From the NCBI GenBank assembly GCA_035559435.1, contig DATMBC010000077.1, positions 1 through 51,148 of the forward strand: 51,148 bases of DNA, in the 5' to 3' direction. Positions 1-9,464 of this stretch are shown piece after piece. The translations under genes were made by a program, and so were the position numbers. The stretch comes from a bacterium. GTDB lineage: Bacteria > Zixibacteria > MSB-5A5 > WJJR01. Positions within the stretch are counted from its first letter, which is position 1; each line of letters opens with the position of its first letter. The notes under the pieces are model-generated. The model was given only the letters and a program-made list of their open reading frames with translations. It had not been told where the DNA came from and made no database searches.

Positions 1-2292
1 GGTGCCGTAGCCGCCGTAGGCATAATTCGGATTGGCGCCGCGCACATAGCGATAGGCCTTCTGCGTTGCCGTCGGCGAAAACCGCAGTTCGACATTCACC
101 AGTTGCATCGGGTCGCAGATGGAGGAACCAAAGAAGTAGCACCCCTCGTCCAGTCCGCCTCCGAAGTAGTAGCCGCCCCAATTGACGCCGGTAATCCACG
201 CCGGTCCGCCCGACCATTCCACCGTCTTGACGCCCGGCGGCTGGCCTTCCACCTGCACCATGATGCCGTCCACCATCGGATCGGGACGAATGCCGTCGCT
301 CAGAGTTTGGCCGCTCAACACGCGCGTGGCGGACGTGAGGTCATCGAGGTTCCATGTCTGATCCTCGTTGAACGTCACTTCGTATTGGTGGCCGGTGACC
401 ATTCCCGGCTCCAGCACCCGGACAGTGACTGCGCCGTCGCTGTTGCCAAGCACATGCAGCGCCGTGTCGGTCAAGGACAGCGCTACCGAATTGGGCACCA
501 CCGTGACCGGCTCGATGCGGCTTTCGAGCACTTCGGCCAGATGACCGATGACAGAGGAGCCGACAACATACTCCTGCAGATTCAGTTCATCGCAGGAGTA
601 GGCGGTGACGGCATAGTAGTAAGGCCGGTGATTGATCAGTCCCTGGCCGGTCAGTTTGTCGGTCGACAGCGAGAGCCGGTTGGTCAGTCCGCCGTCGGTG
701 CCGTTTTGCACCAACACGCGCTCGACCGCGCCGATTTCGGTGTTAAACAGGTCGTTGTAGATGCGGGTGATGCCGTTGTTCACATCGTAGGTGGCGATCT
801 TCTTCCAGGGTCCGACGGCCGATTCGCCTTGATAGACGTTGTAGCCCTCCATCACAAACCGCTGCCCGAGCACATCCGACTCCTGCACATCCCCTTCGGC
901 GCGAGCGTCCCAGATGAGGTCCACCTTGTTGGCATGCGGCTGCGCCCAGACCTGCGGCTGCGGCGGCGGGTAGGGAATGTTAAAGCCGAGCTCGAACACC
1001 GACTGCACCTGCTGGTCGACGGACTTCAGCGTCGTGATCGACGAGAGCGGATCGGCGCCCTGGCCGACCAACACCGCGACAACCACCCGCTGCGTATCGC
1101 CCGGTGCCATGGCAAACGGCCCCGAGGACATCATGAAGCGCCGGTCGCCCGCGTTCACATCGAGCCACCCCTCCCCCGCGACCGGGTCGCCCGAAACGCT
1201 GTAGAGGGTCGGCTCGCCGGTAACCGGGTTGATCACCGGGTCGCCCGACGCCTCCAGCCCCATCATGTAGTTGTAAGTCTCAAAGGCATTCTGCGGATCG
1301 CCAACGTTGTTCGAGTACATATTAAACGAGGTCATCGGCAAGTTGCGATAGCCATGCCGCCACTCGAATCCGAAGAGCGCCGAATCGCCCGGCGAGGGAA
1401 CCACCGGCCCGTTCAGGAAGTCGAACCCGACCGCCGGCGCGGCATCACCGTACACCGGGTCGGGGCCTTCATTGTAGGCAAAGCCCAACGAGAGAGCCGT
1501 GTCGCAGCCGACGAAGTCATCGCTGGCTTCGCCGACGTCGGGATCGCACCAGATCGACACATAGGCGTCATCCAATTGGTTCTCGCCTTTATTGATGACT
1601 TCAAACGTCAGATAGATTGTGTTGCCCAGCGCGCCGCCGCGTCCATAGGCAAACACATACTGGCGCACCTCCACACCCAACGGCAATGTTGAACCGGCGT
1701 TGTTGGTGTGGGCGGCGGGATTGGCATCGTTGTAGACGGAAAAGAGCGCCTGATCGCCGAAGATCACGGGGATCCGGTAGCCATCGGCATCGAGCGAGTC
1801 CTCGCCGTTGGACGCCTTCAACACCGGCGCGCCGTCTTCATACGGCCAATTGGCATAGTCCGGATTGGTCGCCGCGTTGTCGCCCCGGTTGACCTTGTAC
1901 ACGCGGAAGCGCGACTCATCGGGAGTGTAGGTACCGTTGCTCATCGTGCCAGGGCTGTACTCCGAAGAGTATTCCGCGATCGCCGTGCGCGGCGCGCCGT
2001 TGACGCGCGCGCCCAACCACAGCCCGGAGGCAAAGACCACCGAGCGGTCTGTCCCGCGGGGGAAGTAGAGTCCGTCGTTCTTGCCAAAGAGCCCCGATGG
2101 ATCGAAGGCGAACGAGCCGATGTTGGAGACCACCATCTGCAGGTTGTTCACCCCGATGTACGAACGCACATCGGTGGCGGCCATCTCCGGACGCACGGTC
2201 GCGCCTTTGGTCCATTGGCCGGCCCACGCGGTCGCGGTGACGCTCAGCAGCCCCGCGGCCAGGGCCAGAATGATCAGTTTCTTCCTCATCAT
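1..2292 (-). CDS. Secreted protein with fibronectin type III-like region, 3' end cut by window edge
   Basis: The frame is open from an ATG-ATG pair at 2292/2289 to base 1 without a stop, so 764 residues are visible and the C-terminus is missing. The start lies 26 nt after the stop of the TonB-dependent receptor gene and follows a GGGGGGTG purine stretch. Residues 1-25 form a signal peptide (MMRKK, a hydrophobic run, then AWA-G). The middle is rich in Gly, Asn and aromatics, and a fibronectin-III-like segment with the phrase EGYNVYQGES sits near residues 450-550. I know similar proteins (SGLWLGARVNG-type openings) from uncultured FCB-related phyla, usually paired with a TonB receptor and often ending in a secretion/sorting domain. 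That end is outside the window. The role is unknown; an extracellular or surface protein working with the receptor is an inference. A long plus-strand open frame over the same bases is a shadow. Confidence 0.8.
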   Translation of the reverse strand, partial: MMRKKLIILALAAGLLSVTATAWAGQWTKGATVRPEMAATDVRSYIGVNNLQMVVSNIGSFAFDPSGLFGKNDGLYFPRGTDRSVVFASGLWLGARVNGAPRTAIAEYSSEYSPGTMSNGTYTPDESRFRVYKVNRGDNAATNPDYANWPYEDGAPVLKASNGEDSLDADGYRIPVIFGDQALFSVYNDANPAAHTNNAGSTLPLGVEVRQYVFAYGRGGALGNTIYLTFEVINKGENQLDDAYVSIWCDPDVGEASDDFVGCDTALSLGFAYNEGPDPVYGDAAPAVGFDFLNGPVVPSPGDSALFGFEWRHGYRNLPMTSFNMYSNNVGDPQNAFETYNYMMGLEASGDPVINPVTGEPTLYSVSGDPVAGEGWLDVNAGDRRFMMSSGPFAMAPGDTQRVVVAVLVGQGADPLSSITTLKSVDQQVQSVFELGFNIPYPPPQPQVWAQPHANKVDLIWDARAEGDVQESDVLGQRFVMEGYNVYQGESAVGPWKKIATYDVNNGITRIYNDLFNTEIGAVERVLVQNGTDGGLTNRLSLSTDKLTGQGLINHRPYYYAVTAYSCDELNLQEYVVGSSVIGHLAEVLESRIEPVTVVPNSVALSLTDTALHVLGNSDGAVTVRVLEPGMVTGHQYEVTFNEDQTWNLDDLTSATRVLSGQTLSDGIRPDPMVDGIMVQVEGQPPGVKTVEWSGGPAWITGVNWGGYYFGGGLDEGCYFFGSSICDPMQLVNVELRFSPTATQKAYRYVRGANPNYAYGGYGT

Positions 2293-2318
2293 GCACACCC
2301 CCCGTTGGGGTCGAGACA

Positions 2319-5216
2319 TCAGAATGACACCTTCAGTCCGGCGCGGACTTGGCGCGGGACATCGTAGTTATTGGGGTCGTTCTCACGGAGCCGGTATTTC
2401 TGCTCCCCGGTCAGGCCGGAACTGTCGTGCGCTTCATCGTAGGCGTCGCGGAAGGCCTGCCCCTCGGCGGTCTCCAGCCAGCCGGTCGAATTGGCCCGGC
2501 CGGTGGATTGGAACACGCCGATGATGTTTTCGGTGTTGAACAGGTTGATGATCCACAGCGAGAATTCCATCCGCGTGCCGGCCACCCAGAACGACTTGGT
2601 CGCCTTCAGATCGGTCTGCATCCGCCAATCCGAATAACGGGAGTTGACCGCCCCCTCCAGCGGGCCGCGAGTGCTGGCCAGCGTGACTTCATTCCAGACT
2701 GCGGTCGGCGTGTACGGGAACCCCGAGCTGGCCTGGAAGGTCACATTTAATCCGGAGTTGGCAAAGGGATGCCAGTCGCCCATCGCCGGCCCCTCATCCG
2801 CCCCGAACTGCAGATCTAAGATGCCGACGAATTTGTGGCGTTGGTCGTGATCCAGCGGGCTGGGTGTCAGTGGCGCTTCGCCCGCCATCCAGGCAATGTT
2901 GCTCTGCGAGTTGGCGTCCGAACCGGTCCCGGTTGCCGACGAGAGCGCATAGGAAGCCTGCAGCCCGACATTGCGCTTGCGGTGCATGTCAAACCGCAGC
3001 TCCACGCCCTTGATGGTGCCGTAGTCGGCGTTGCGGTAGGTCGAGAACGAAAACGGCGTCGCCGGCTGGTTGACCACTTGCGTGAGGTCCTTCACATCCT
3101 TGTAATAGGCGGTCACGTCAAACGACGTGCTGGGCCCCAACTGGCGGGTCCAGCCAACTTCGTAGGCGATGGTGCGCTCGGGGCGCAGGTTCGGGTTGCC
3201 GAACGGGAAAAAGTAGCCGCCGTTTTTGATCTTGTACTCGAGGAAGTCGTAGGACACGTACAGATTCTGTAAATCGGGGCGTTGCATGAAGCGGCCATAG
3301 GCGGCATGGAACACCGACCCGTCGGTCACCGGGAACGCCAGGCCCAGCCGCGGCGAGAGCGCGGTCTCGGGGCGGCTGTCCTCCAAATCGTTGTCGTCGA
3401 GTTCCTGCGCAAGCTGCTTCTGCTCGGGGGTCGCGGCGGGATTGTCGCCGTAGCCGTCCGGGTCCAGCGGGTTCTCTTCGCTGCGCAGGCGCTTGGTGTT
3501 GACGTCGAAGTAGTCAAGGCGCAACCCGGCATTGATCACCAAGCCTTTCAACTCGAACTTGTCCTGCAGATAGGCCGCCATCGTGATCGGATGCTTGGCG
3601 CCCTGCAGTCCGCCGTTTTCCTCAGCCTGCCCGGTTTCGTCGTAGCCGTAACGGTCGACATCGACGAAGCCGCCGTTGTCCTCCATCCACACACGCGTCG
3701 GCCACAGGTGCTGGTAGCGACGCAGCGTGTGGCGCTCGAATTCCACGCCAGACTTCAGTTCGTGATATTGCGTCACCTGACTCGTGACGTCGAATTTGGC
3801 GCCGACGTACGACGAGCGACGATGTAGATAGTTGTTCCAGACCGCCGCCTCATCGCCACGGACGGTGTAGGTCCGGCCATTGATGACCGTGTCCTCGGTC
3901 GGAGTCGCGCCGTTGATGTCATCCCAGGAATAAAACAGATCGGTCTCGTCGTACGACGAGGACACACCGGGACGGCCGTAGGCCCAGATGTTGTCGAAGT
4001 AGACGCCATCACCGCGCTCGCGCTCGGTCATGAAGTAGTTGCCCGAGAGCGTGTAGAAGGTCTTGGGCGAGAGGACGCGCTCGAATGTGGCGTAAAAGGA
4101 CAGATTCTTGTCTTCCAGACGCGGGGCATGCTCAGGGTTGAACCGCCAGGCATTGAGGAAGACATCCCAACGGTCGATCGAGGTCAATCCACCCAGGCGC
4201 AGCTCGCTGGTCGATGACAGCCGCCAGTTGGTCTTTCCGCGGAACGTCCAGCCCGCTTCGTGATCGTCGGGGACATCGCCACCGACCGTCGACGGGGTGC
4301 GATCGCCGCGGTAGCGCCGCTCCGCGGACACGATGAACTTGATGTCGTCGCTGATGCCCGACAGCGGCCCGGCGAGACTGCCGTTGTATACATTATAGTC
4401 GTAATTGGCGCCGTGGAAGTTGTCGGTCACCGCTTCGAAAGTCCCGCTGAGTCGATCGGTCCCGCCCTTGGTCGTCACATTGACCGCTCCCGAGGCAATC
4501 CAGCCGTATTCGGCGTTGAAACCGCCGGTCACCACCGAGACCTCTTCAAGATCGTTGTTGTTGATCTGCGTCGTGGAGACGCCGGTCAACGGATCCTGTT
4601 GCGAGAACCCGTCGACGAAGTACGCCACCTCCGACGTGCGGCCGCCGCGGACGTTGAGCAGATTGCCCGTGCGCACCACCACACCCGGCTGCAGCGCCAC
4701 GATGTCGCGATAGCCGCGGGTCGGCAGCGATTGGATCTGCTCCGACTCGACGATGCGCAGCGACGCGGTGCGGTCGCGAATGACCACCGGACGCTCCGCG
4801 ATCACCACGACCGTGCCCATCTCCACCGGCTTCGACGAAAGCGTGATGTCGCTCTGGGTGTCCAGATCCACCGACACTTTCAAATCCTGCACTTCGATTG
4901 CCTGGAAGAGCAAAAGCTCCGTCTCGGCCGGGCTCCCTTCCTCGCCCAACATCGAGGCCACGAGGGTGTGCCTGCCCACCGGCACATTCAGGATCGTGTA
5001 TCGTCCCTCCGCGTCGGTCACCGCCGAGAGCGGTGTGCCCGCCACGCGCACCACGGCGCCGGCGATCGGTTGACCGGTTGCGTCGTCGGTCACCACGCCG
5101 GAGATCTTGCCGGTCGTGCCGCCGAGCGCGAGCGGTCCAAGGGTCAGGACACAGGCGACCACCGCCAGCAAACCGGCGAAGTAAGGTCGCAAGCCATGTA
5201 GAAGGCCGAAAACCAT
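2319..5216 (-). CDS. TonB-dependent outer-membrane receptor with carboxypeptidase-regulatory-like N-terminal domain
   Basis: 965 residues. The ATG at 5216 was chosen because AAGGAGAAG precedes it by 4 nt and a signal peptide follows (MVFGLLHGLRPYF, hydrophobic run to about residue 33). The frame extends 40 codons further upstream but without signal or Shine-Dalgarno. Residues about 35-105 match a carboxypeptidase D regulatory-like beta-sandwich (GKISGVVTDDATGQPIAGA). A plug domain follows (about 125-250, with RGYRDIVALQPGV and VRGGRTSEVAYFVDG), then a long beta-barrel ending VRAGLKVSF with the C-terminal Phe typical of outer-membrane barrels. Such receptors take up large substrates using TonB energy. 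The substrate is not deducible. The next gene encodes a secreted protein and is probably co-transcribed. No TonB/ExbBD genes are in the window. Confidence 0.93.
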   Translation of the reverse strand: MVFGLLHGLRPYFAGLLAVVACVLTLGPLALGGTTGKISGVVTDDATGQPIAGAVVRVAGTPLSAVTDAEGRYTILNVPVGRHTLVASMLGEEGSPAETELLLFQAIEVQDLKVSVDLDTQSDITLSSKPVEMGTVVVIAERPVVIRDRTASLRIVESEQIQSLPTRGYRDIVALQPGVVVRTGNLLNVRGGRTSEVAYFVDGFSQQDPLTGVSTTQINNNDLEEVSVVTGGFNAEYGWIASGAVNVTTKGGTDRLSGTFEAVTDNFHGANYDYNVYNGSLAGPLSGISDDIKFIVSAERRYRGDRTPSTVGGDVPDDHEAGWTFRGKTNWRLSSTSELRLGGLTSIDRWDVFLNAWRFNPEHAPRLEDKNLSFYATFERVLSPKTFYTLSGNYFMTERERGDGVYFDNIWAYGRPGVSSSYDETDLFYSWDDINGATPTEDTVINGRTYTVRGDEAAVWNNYLHRRSSYVGAKFDVTSQVTQYHELKSGVEFERHTLRRYQHLWPTRVWMEDNGGFVDVDRYGYDETGQAEENGGLQGAKHPITMAAYLQDKFELKGLVINAGLRLDYFDVNTKRLRSEENPLDPDGYGDNPAATPEQKQLAQELDDNDLEDSRPETALSPRLGLAFPVTDGSVFHAAYGRFMQRPDLQNLYVSYDFLEYKIKNGGYFFPFGNPNLRPERTIAYEVGWTRQLGPSTSFDVTAYYKDVKDLTQVVNQPATPFSFSTYRNADYGTIKGVELRFDMHRKRNVGLQASYALSSATGTGSDANSQSNIAWMAGEAPLTPSPLDHDQRHKFVGILDLQFGADEGPAMGDWHPFANSGLNVTFQASSGFPYTPTAVWNEVTLASTRGPLEGAVNSRYSDWRMQTDLKATKSFWVAGTRMEFSLWIINLFNTENIIGVFQSTGRANSTGWLETAEGQAFRDAYDEAHDSSGLTGEQKYRLRENDPNNYDVPRQVRAGLKVSF

Positions 5217-5573
5217 GGCGCTTCTCCTTGTTGAGCGTTGAATGTACCGTGGAACCCCTGCATGCGCCCGGCGCGGATCGCAATCTCCCACTCCGCTCCC
5301 GGGAGGCACGTCCCGACTTTCGGCGCGACCGTTCACTGCGACGGCATCACTTGCCGCCTGCGGCTGCCACGGGCCCGTTATGGACTATGTCGGAGAGATT
5401 GACGGATTCTGAAGACGTCGTATGGCACCGGCGGAGAAGTGGAGTGAAATTCCCGCCACGGGCGCCGCGACGGCCCGGATGACGCGGCGAAAGGGTTCAA
5501 GCCGGAGGAAGAAAAGTCCGATAGTATGGGATGGGGCAGACGGCGCTGTGCAAACACTGCGCAACGGCCCCCA
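5217..5573. other. Intergenic region between ksgA end and TonB-receptor start
   Basis: 357 nt without a convincing gene. It must hold the leader and probably the promoter of the receptor gene (minus strand). I see the strong Shine-Dalgarno next to 5216 and small GC-rich palindromes (for example CTCCCGGGAG near 5297) but no clear -35/-10 pair. Short open frames here lack ribosome-binding sites and similarity. Confidence 0.6.
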
Positions 5574-6443
5574 TCAGGGCCTGGGCATTGCGCCCAGATC
5601 GAGGAGTCTGGCCAGGCGGGCGAAGTCATCCGCGCTTAACTGCTCCGCGCGCATCGAAAGCAACTCTGCGCACTCCGACTTCAGCAGGTCCCACTTCGCC
5701 TGTGAAATCTCCGGAATCTGCCGCAGGTTGTTGGCCAGCGTCTTGCGTTTTTGCGCGAACGCTTTTTGCACGATGTACTCGACGCCCGGGATCTCGCGCA
5801 GGCCCGGCGTGGTCGGCACAAACTCCACCCACATGACGGTCGACGTCACCCGCGGCGGCGGATGAAAAGCCCGAGGCGGAATGTCGAAGAGCGCCTGCCC
5901 GCGGGCGTGCGACTGAAACCAGACCGATGCCGCCGAACGGTCCGAATCCCCCGGTTTGGCCAACAGGCGGCGGACCACTTCCCGTTGGAGCGTCAGCACC
6001 GCGCCGGGGAACCGCTCGCCGCGCGCGATCGCCCAGGCCAGAATCGCGTGGCCGATGCCAAAGGGCAGATTGCCGATCAGCCAACAGCGTGTCGGCGGTT
6101 CGGCATCCGGCGGCAGATCGAGCACATCGGCAAAGATCACGCGCACCTTGCCGCCCGACGGGTATTTCTTCTTCAACATCCCCACCATGCGGCTGTCTTT
6201 CTCCACCACCCAGACCCGCTCGCGGCCGTCGACCAGATCGACCAGCCGCTCCGTGATGAAGCCCTTGCCCGGCCCGATTTCGTAAATGAGATCGTGGCGC
6301 TGGATCGGCAGCGCCACCGCGATGCGCTCGGCGATCGCCGGGTCGATAAGGAAATTCTGCGAAAGCGACTTGTGCGCGCGCAATTTCGGCTTGCCCGACC
6401 CGGCGCGCGGACGACGCGGATTCTTCGACTCATACTTGGCCAT
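5574..6443 (-). CDS. rsmA: 16S rRNA (adenine1518/1519-N6)-dimethyltransferase RsmA/KsgA
   Basis: 289 residues, close to the family norm. It dimethylates two adjacent adenines in the 3' hairpin of 16S rRNA using S-adenosylmethionine, a late step in 30S maturation. Visible signatures are SQNFLID (residues 28-34), the SAM-binding EIGPGKG (55-61) and the catalytic NLPFGIG motif near residue 125. The last is the NLP[YF] motif with Phe, an accepted variant. The basic N-terminal tail (KNPRRPRAGSGKPKLRAHKS) is slightly longer than usual. The ATG at 6443 lies inside the end of tatD (14-nt overlap), so the two are probably translationally coupled. tatD-ksgA adjacency is widespread. Confidence is high. 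Confidence 0.96.
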   Translation of the reverse strand: MAKYESKNPRRPRAGSGKPKLRAHKSLSQNFLIDPAIAERIAVALPIQRHDLIYEIGPGKGFITERLVDLVDGRERVWVVEKDSRMVGMLKKKYPSGGKVRVIFADVLDLPPDAEPPTRCWLIGNLPFGIGHAILAWAIARGERFPGAVLTLQREVVRRLLAKPGDSDRSAASVWFQSHARGQALFDIPPRAFHPPPRVTSTVMWVEFVPTTPGLREIPGVEYIVQKAFAQKRKTLANNLRQIPEISQAKWDLLKSECAELLSMRAEQLSADDFARLARLLDLGAMPRP

Positions 6444-7224
6444 GGGTGATCCTCGGCGCCGGCGGAAGCTGGAAGAGTCGTTGCGCGTTTTCGTCGGTGA
6501 TGCGGGACATCTGCTCGCGCGACATGCCGCGCAACTCCGACAGTTTCGCGGCCACCAGCGGAATGTGCGAAGGATCGTTGCGCTTGCCGCGATGCGGGTG
6601 CGGCGTCAGGAAGGGGCAATCGGTCTCCAGCAGGATGCGGTCCAGACGCGCCGCCCGCCCGACCTCGGCCATGGTCGCATTCTTGTAGGTCAGGATCCCA
6701 TTGACCGAGATGTGAAAACCCATCTCGATCGTCCGCTGCGCCTCGGCGACCGTGCCGGAAAAGCAGTGGAAGACTCCGCCCACCAGATAGGCGTCCTCGC
6801 GCACGATCAGATCGAAAATATCGCCGAAGGCGTCGCGGTTGTGGATGACAATTGGCAGTTTCAGCGACTTGGCCACCGCGATCTGCTCGACAAACGCGCG
6901 CATCTGGTCCTCGCGCGGCGAATGATTGCGAAAGTAATCGAGGCCAATTTCGCCGATGGCGACCACCTTCGGGTGACGCGCCAGTTCCTGCAGACGCGCC
7001 GCCGAGCGGTCGCCCTGCCAGGTGCGCGCATCATGCGGATGGACGCCCAGCACCGCGTACATGCGCGGATAGGTGTCCGCCAGCCTCAGCACCCGCTCAC
7101 AGGAGTCAAAGTCCGTGGCGATATTGATGATCGTGTGCACGCCGGCCTCGTGCGCACGGCGCACAACCTCATCGCGATCGGCATCGAAGGCCTTGAAATC
7201 CAGATGGGCGTGGGTGTCAATCAT
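6430..7224 (-). CDS. tatD: TatD family metal-dependent hydrolase (deoxyribonuclease)
   Basis: 264 residues from the ATG at 7224, which gives the canonical N-terminus MIDTHAHLDF with the metal-binding HxH. An upstream in-frame TTG at 7284 would add 20 unconserved residues. Further family motifs are GEIGLDYF (conserved metal-bridging Glu), the histidines of IVIHNRDA and VFHCFSG, and LLETDCPFL with the catalytic Asp. TatD proteins are TIM-barrel amidohydrolase-fold enzymes with 3'-5' exonuclease activity and proposed roles in DNA repair and quality control. No Shine-Dalgarno is obvious. The gene lies between metG and ksgA, its usual neighbours in many bacteria, and overlaps the ksgA start. Confidence 0.93.
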   Translation of the reverse strand: MIDTHAHLDFKAFDADRDEVVRRAHEAGVHTIINIATDFDSCERVLRLADTYPRMYAVLGVHPHDARTWQGDRSAARLQELARHPKVVAIGEIGLDYFRNHSPREDQMRAFVEQIAVAKSLKLPIVIHNRDAFGDIFDLIVREDAYLVGGVFHCFSGTVAEAQRTIEMGFHISVNGILTYKNATMAEVGRAARLDRILLETDCPFLTPHPHRGKRNDPSHIPLVAAKLSELRGMSREQMSRITDENAQRLFQLPPAPRITHGQV

Positions 7225-7291
7225 GGAGGGTCGATTGGTGGTCTGGAGCGCGCCGCGGACCTGCCTCACGTCCGTGGAGCTCAATTCCGGG

Positions 7292-7326
7292 GGCGGGTTC
7301 TGAGACCCGCCTCCTCACCCATTATA
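7292..7326 (-). promoter_or_regulatory. Possible -10 box and hairpin ahead of tatD
   Basis: On the minus strand a perfect TATAAT occupies 7321-7326. It is followed downstream by a hairpin with 7-bp arms, GGCGGGT (7292-7298) and ACCCGCC (7305-7311), with a 6-nt loop. No good -35 lies at 16-18 bp, so the promoter call is weak. The hairpin lacks a U-tract and may be a leader structure or a repeat rather than a metG terminator. Confidence 0.3.
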
Positions 7327-7335
7327 CACGAGCAA

Positions 7336-7365
7336 GGAGCAGGCTCGGCACAGCCTCGCCCTCCC
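7336..7365 (-). repeat. Dispersed GGGAGGGCGAGG...GCCGAGCC repeat, copy 1
   Basis: Read on the minus strand the segment starts GGGAGGGCGAGG, then CTGT, then GCCGAGCCTGCTCC. The same head and tail words recur on the plus strand at 9465 and 44631, always between genes. It can fold into an imperfect hairpin (AGGCT/AGCCT core). Its function is unknown. Confidence 0.6.
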
Positions 7366-7387
7366 GTTCGTCATGATGCGGAGGCAA

Positions 7388-9364
7388 CTATCCAATCGAA
7401 CTGCCCGACGCGATCGGACCGTCGGTGGTCAGGAGACGGAGTGTGCCGCCGTCGGAGGCCGCCAGGAGCATCCCCTGCGATTCGATGCCACGGATCTTGG
7501 TCGGCTGGAGATTGGCGACAATGATAATTGTCCGGCCCACCAGGTCCTCCGGTTTGTAGTGCAACGCGATGCCCGCCACGATCTGCCGCCGCTGGTCGCC
7601 GAGCGCCAGCTGCAACTTGAGCAGTTTGTCCGCCCCTTCCACCTTCTCTGCGGCGATGATCTCGGCAGTGCGCAATTGCGTCTGCCGGAACTGGTCGATG
7701 GTGATGACATTCTCAGCAACAGTGGCATTATCGGTCACGGGTTTCTTCTCCGTTTTGGCGTCCACCTTCTCAAGACGCGGGAATATCGGGGCATCGAGAT
7801 GGAACGGGCCCGGGCACAACGTCCGAGCCGGAGTGTTGAATTTCTCTGATCTGAGGCCGGACATCGTCAGCTCACGGTCCGGATCAGTGAATCCCAACGC
7901 ACGGAGGATCTGCAACGATTTGCCCGGAATGATTGGATTCAGCATGATCGCGGCGCGGCGTATCGCCTCCGCCGAGCGAGTCAGCACCGTTTTCAGTCGC
8001 TCGGTATCGCCGGCTTTGGCCAATGCCCACGGCTTGGTTACATCGAAGTATCGATTCGCCTCATGAACGATCCGCTTGGCGGCAGCAATGCCTCGGTTCG
8101 GATCGACTTCAATCGATCCATCGGCGGGATCGTCGAGCAGACAATCAAGAAACTCGGTGATCGCCGCATCGATCTGGGTCTCCAGGAACGCATCGGCCTG
8201 ATCCTCACGGCCAATCCCCGGCGCCTTTCCCCCGAAGTGCTTCTCGATCATTGCGACCGTTCGCGACACCAAGTTTCCCAAGTCATTCGCCAGGTCGGCG
8301 TTGAACTGCTGGGTGAACAAGTCCGCCTTGAGATCCCCATCCTGTCCGAACTGGAATTGCGTGAGCAACAGGTACCGCGCCCCGTCGGGGCCGAACTGAT
8401 CCACCATCGCGTGCGGATCGAGCGTGTTGCGCAGGGTCTTGCTCATCTTCTGGCCGTTGACGGTAAAGTAGCCGTGGATAAACAGCGTCTCCGGCGGCTT
8501 CTCGCCGATCGCCAGAAGCATCGCCGGCCAGTAGACGGCGTGGAACTTGAGGATGTCCTTGGCCATCAGATGCAGGACATGAGCACCCTTCCACCAGTGG
8601 GCGAATTCCTTCTCGTTGTCGCCATACCCGATGGCGGTGATGTAATTGGGCAGCGCGTCGACCCAGACATAGGCGTTCTGCGCCGGGTCCCACGGGATCG
8701 GGATGCCCCAATCGACCTTTTCGCGCGAGATCGAAAAATCCTCAAGCACATCCTGTTTGAGCAGGCCCAGGACCTCATTTTTGCGCTCGGCGGGGAGGAT
8801 GCGCACCTGGTCGGACTCGATCAGGCGCCGCACGTCATCCAGATAGGCGGTCAACCGAAAGAAGTAGTTTCTCTCCTTCAATTCCTGCGGCTTGGTGAGG
8901 TGGATCGGGCAGAGCCCATCGACCAGTTCCTTTTCGGTGATGAACTTCTCGCACCCGAGGCAGTAGAGCCCGGCGTACTCGCCCTCATAGACAACCGGCC
9001 GGCCATCCTTTGAGACGGTGCGGAGCTTCTCGAGCATCTTGCCCACACCCCGCTCGTGGCGGGCGTCGGTGGTGCGAATAAAGCTGTCGTAGCGGATGTC
9101 GAGCCGTCTCCACGCTTCCCGAAACAACGCGGCGTGCTTGTCGCACCACTCCCGCGGTGTCATGCCCGCCGCGCGCGCCGCCTCGGCAACCTTGGCGCCA
9201 TGTTCGTCGGTGCCGGTGAGGAAGTATGCCTCGCGTCCCAGCAAGCGGTACGCGCGCGCCAGATAGTCGGCGACAATCGTCGTGTACGCATGCCCGACAT
9301 GCGGCCGGTCGTTCACGTAGTAGATCGGGGTCGTGATGTAGATGGGACGAAGTTCACTTTCCAT
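7388..9364 (-). CDS. metG: Methionyl-tRNA synthetase with C-terminal tRNA-binding domain
   Basis: 658 residues. It charges tRNA-Met in the cytoplasm. The class I HIGH motif appears as HVGH (22-25) and the KMSKS loop as KMSKT near residue 304. A zinc knuckle is formed by YCLGCEKF and GLCPIHL around residues 125-150. The last ~110 residues (from DQFRQTQLRTAEII) form the EMAP/Trbp111-like OB-fold that binds tRNA and dimerises the enzyme. This long form with an appended Trbp111 domain is common. ATG at 9364 is the only sensible start; no strong Shine-Dalgarno precedes it. The gene follows ricT and precedes tatD-ksgA on the same strand. Confidence 0.97.
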   Translation of the reverse strand: MESELRPIYITTPIYYVNDRPHVGHAYTTIVADYLARAYRLLGREAYFLTGTDEHGAKVAEAARAAGMTPREWCDKHAALFREAWRRLDIRYDSFIRTTDARHERGVGKMLEKLRTVSKDGRPVVYEGEYAGLYCLGCEKFITEKELVDGLCPIHLTKPQELKERNYFFRLTAYLDDVRRLIESDQVRILPAERKNEVLGLLKQDVLEDFSISREKVDWGIPIPWDPAQNAYVWVDALPNYITAIGYGDNEKEFAHWWKGAHVLHLMAKDILKFHAVYWPAMLLAIGEKPPETLFIHGYFTVNGQKMSKTLRNTLDPHAMVDQFGPDGARYLLLTQFQFGQDGDLKADLFTQQFNADLANDLGNLVSRTVAMIEKHFGGKAPGIGREDQADAFLETQIDAAITEFLDCLLDDPADGSIEVDPNRGIAAAKRIVHEANRYFDVTKPWALAKAGDTERLKTVLTRSAEAIRRAAIMLNPIIPGKSLQILRALGFTDPDRELTMSGLRSEKFNTPARTLCPGPFHLDAPIFPRLEKVDAKTEKKPVTDNATVAENVITIDQFRQTQLRTAEIIAAEKVEGADKLLKLQLALGDQRRQIVAGIALHYKPEDLVGRTIIIVANLQPTKIRGIESQGMLLAASDGGTLRLLTTDGPIASGSSIG

Positions 9365-9464
9365 GCGCTTTAAGATACCACTTTTCCGGCGCCAGCAACA
9401 CGGCCCGACTCGTTCTCTTCGCTCAGGGAAGGCAGTCGCCGTCGCCTCCCGAAATCACCCTTGT

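Noticed and set aside
103-1692. Long plus-strand open frame opposite the secreted FnIII protein
   Set aside because: His/Arg/Val-rich translation with no motif. The minus strand has a signal peptide and a fully open frame. It is a typical antisense shadow of GC-rich coding DNA.
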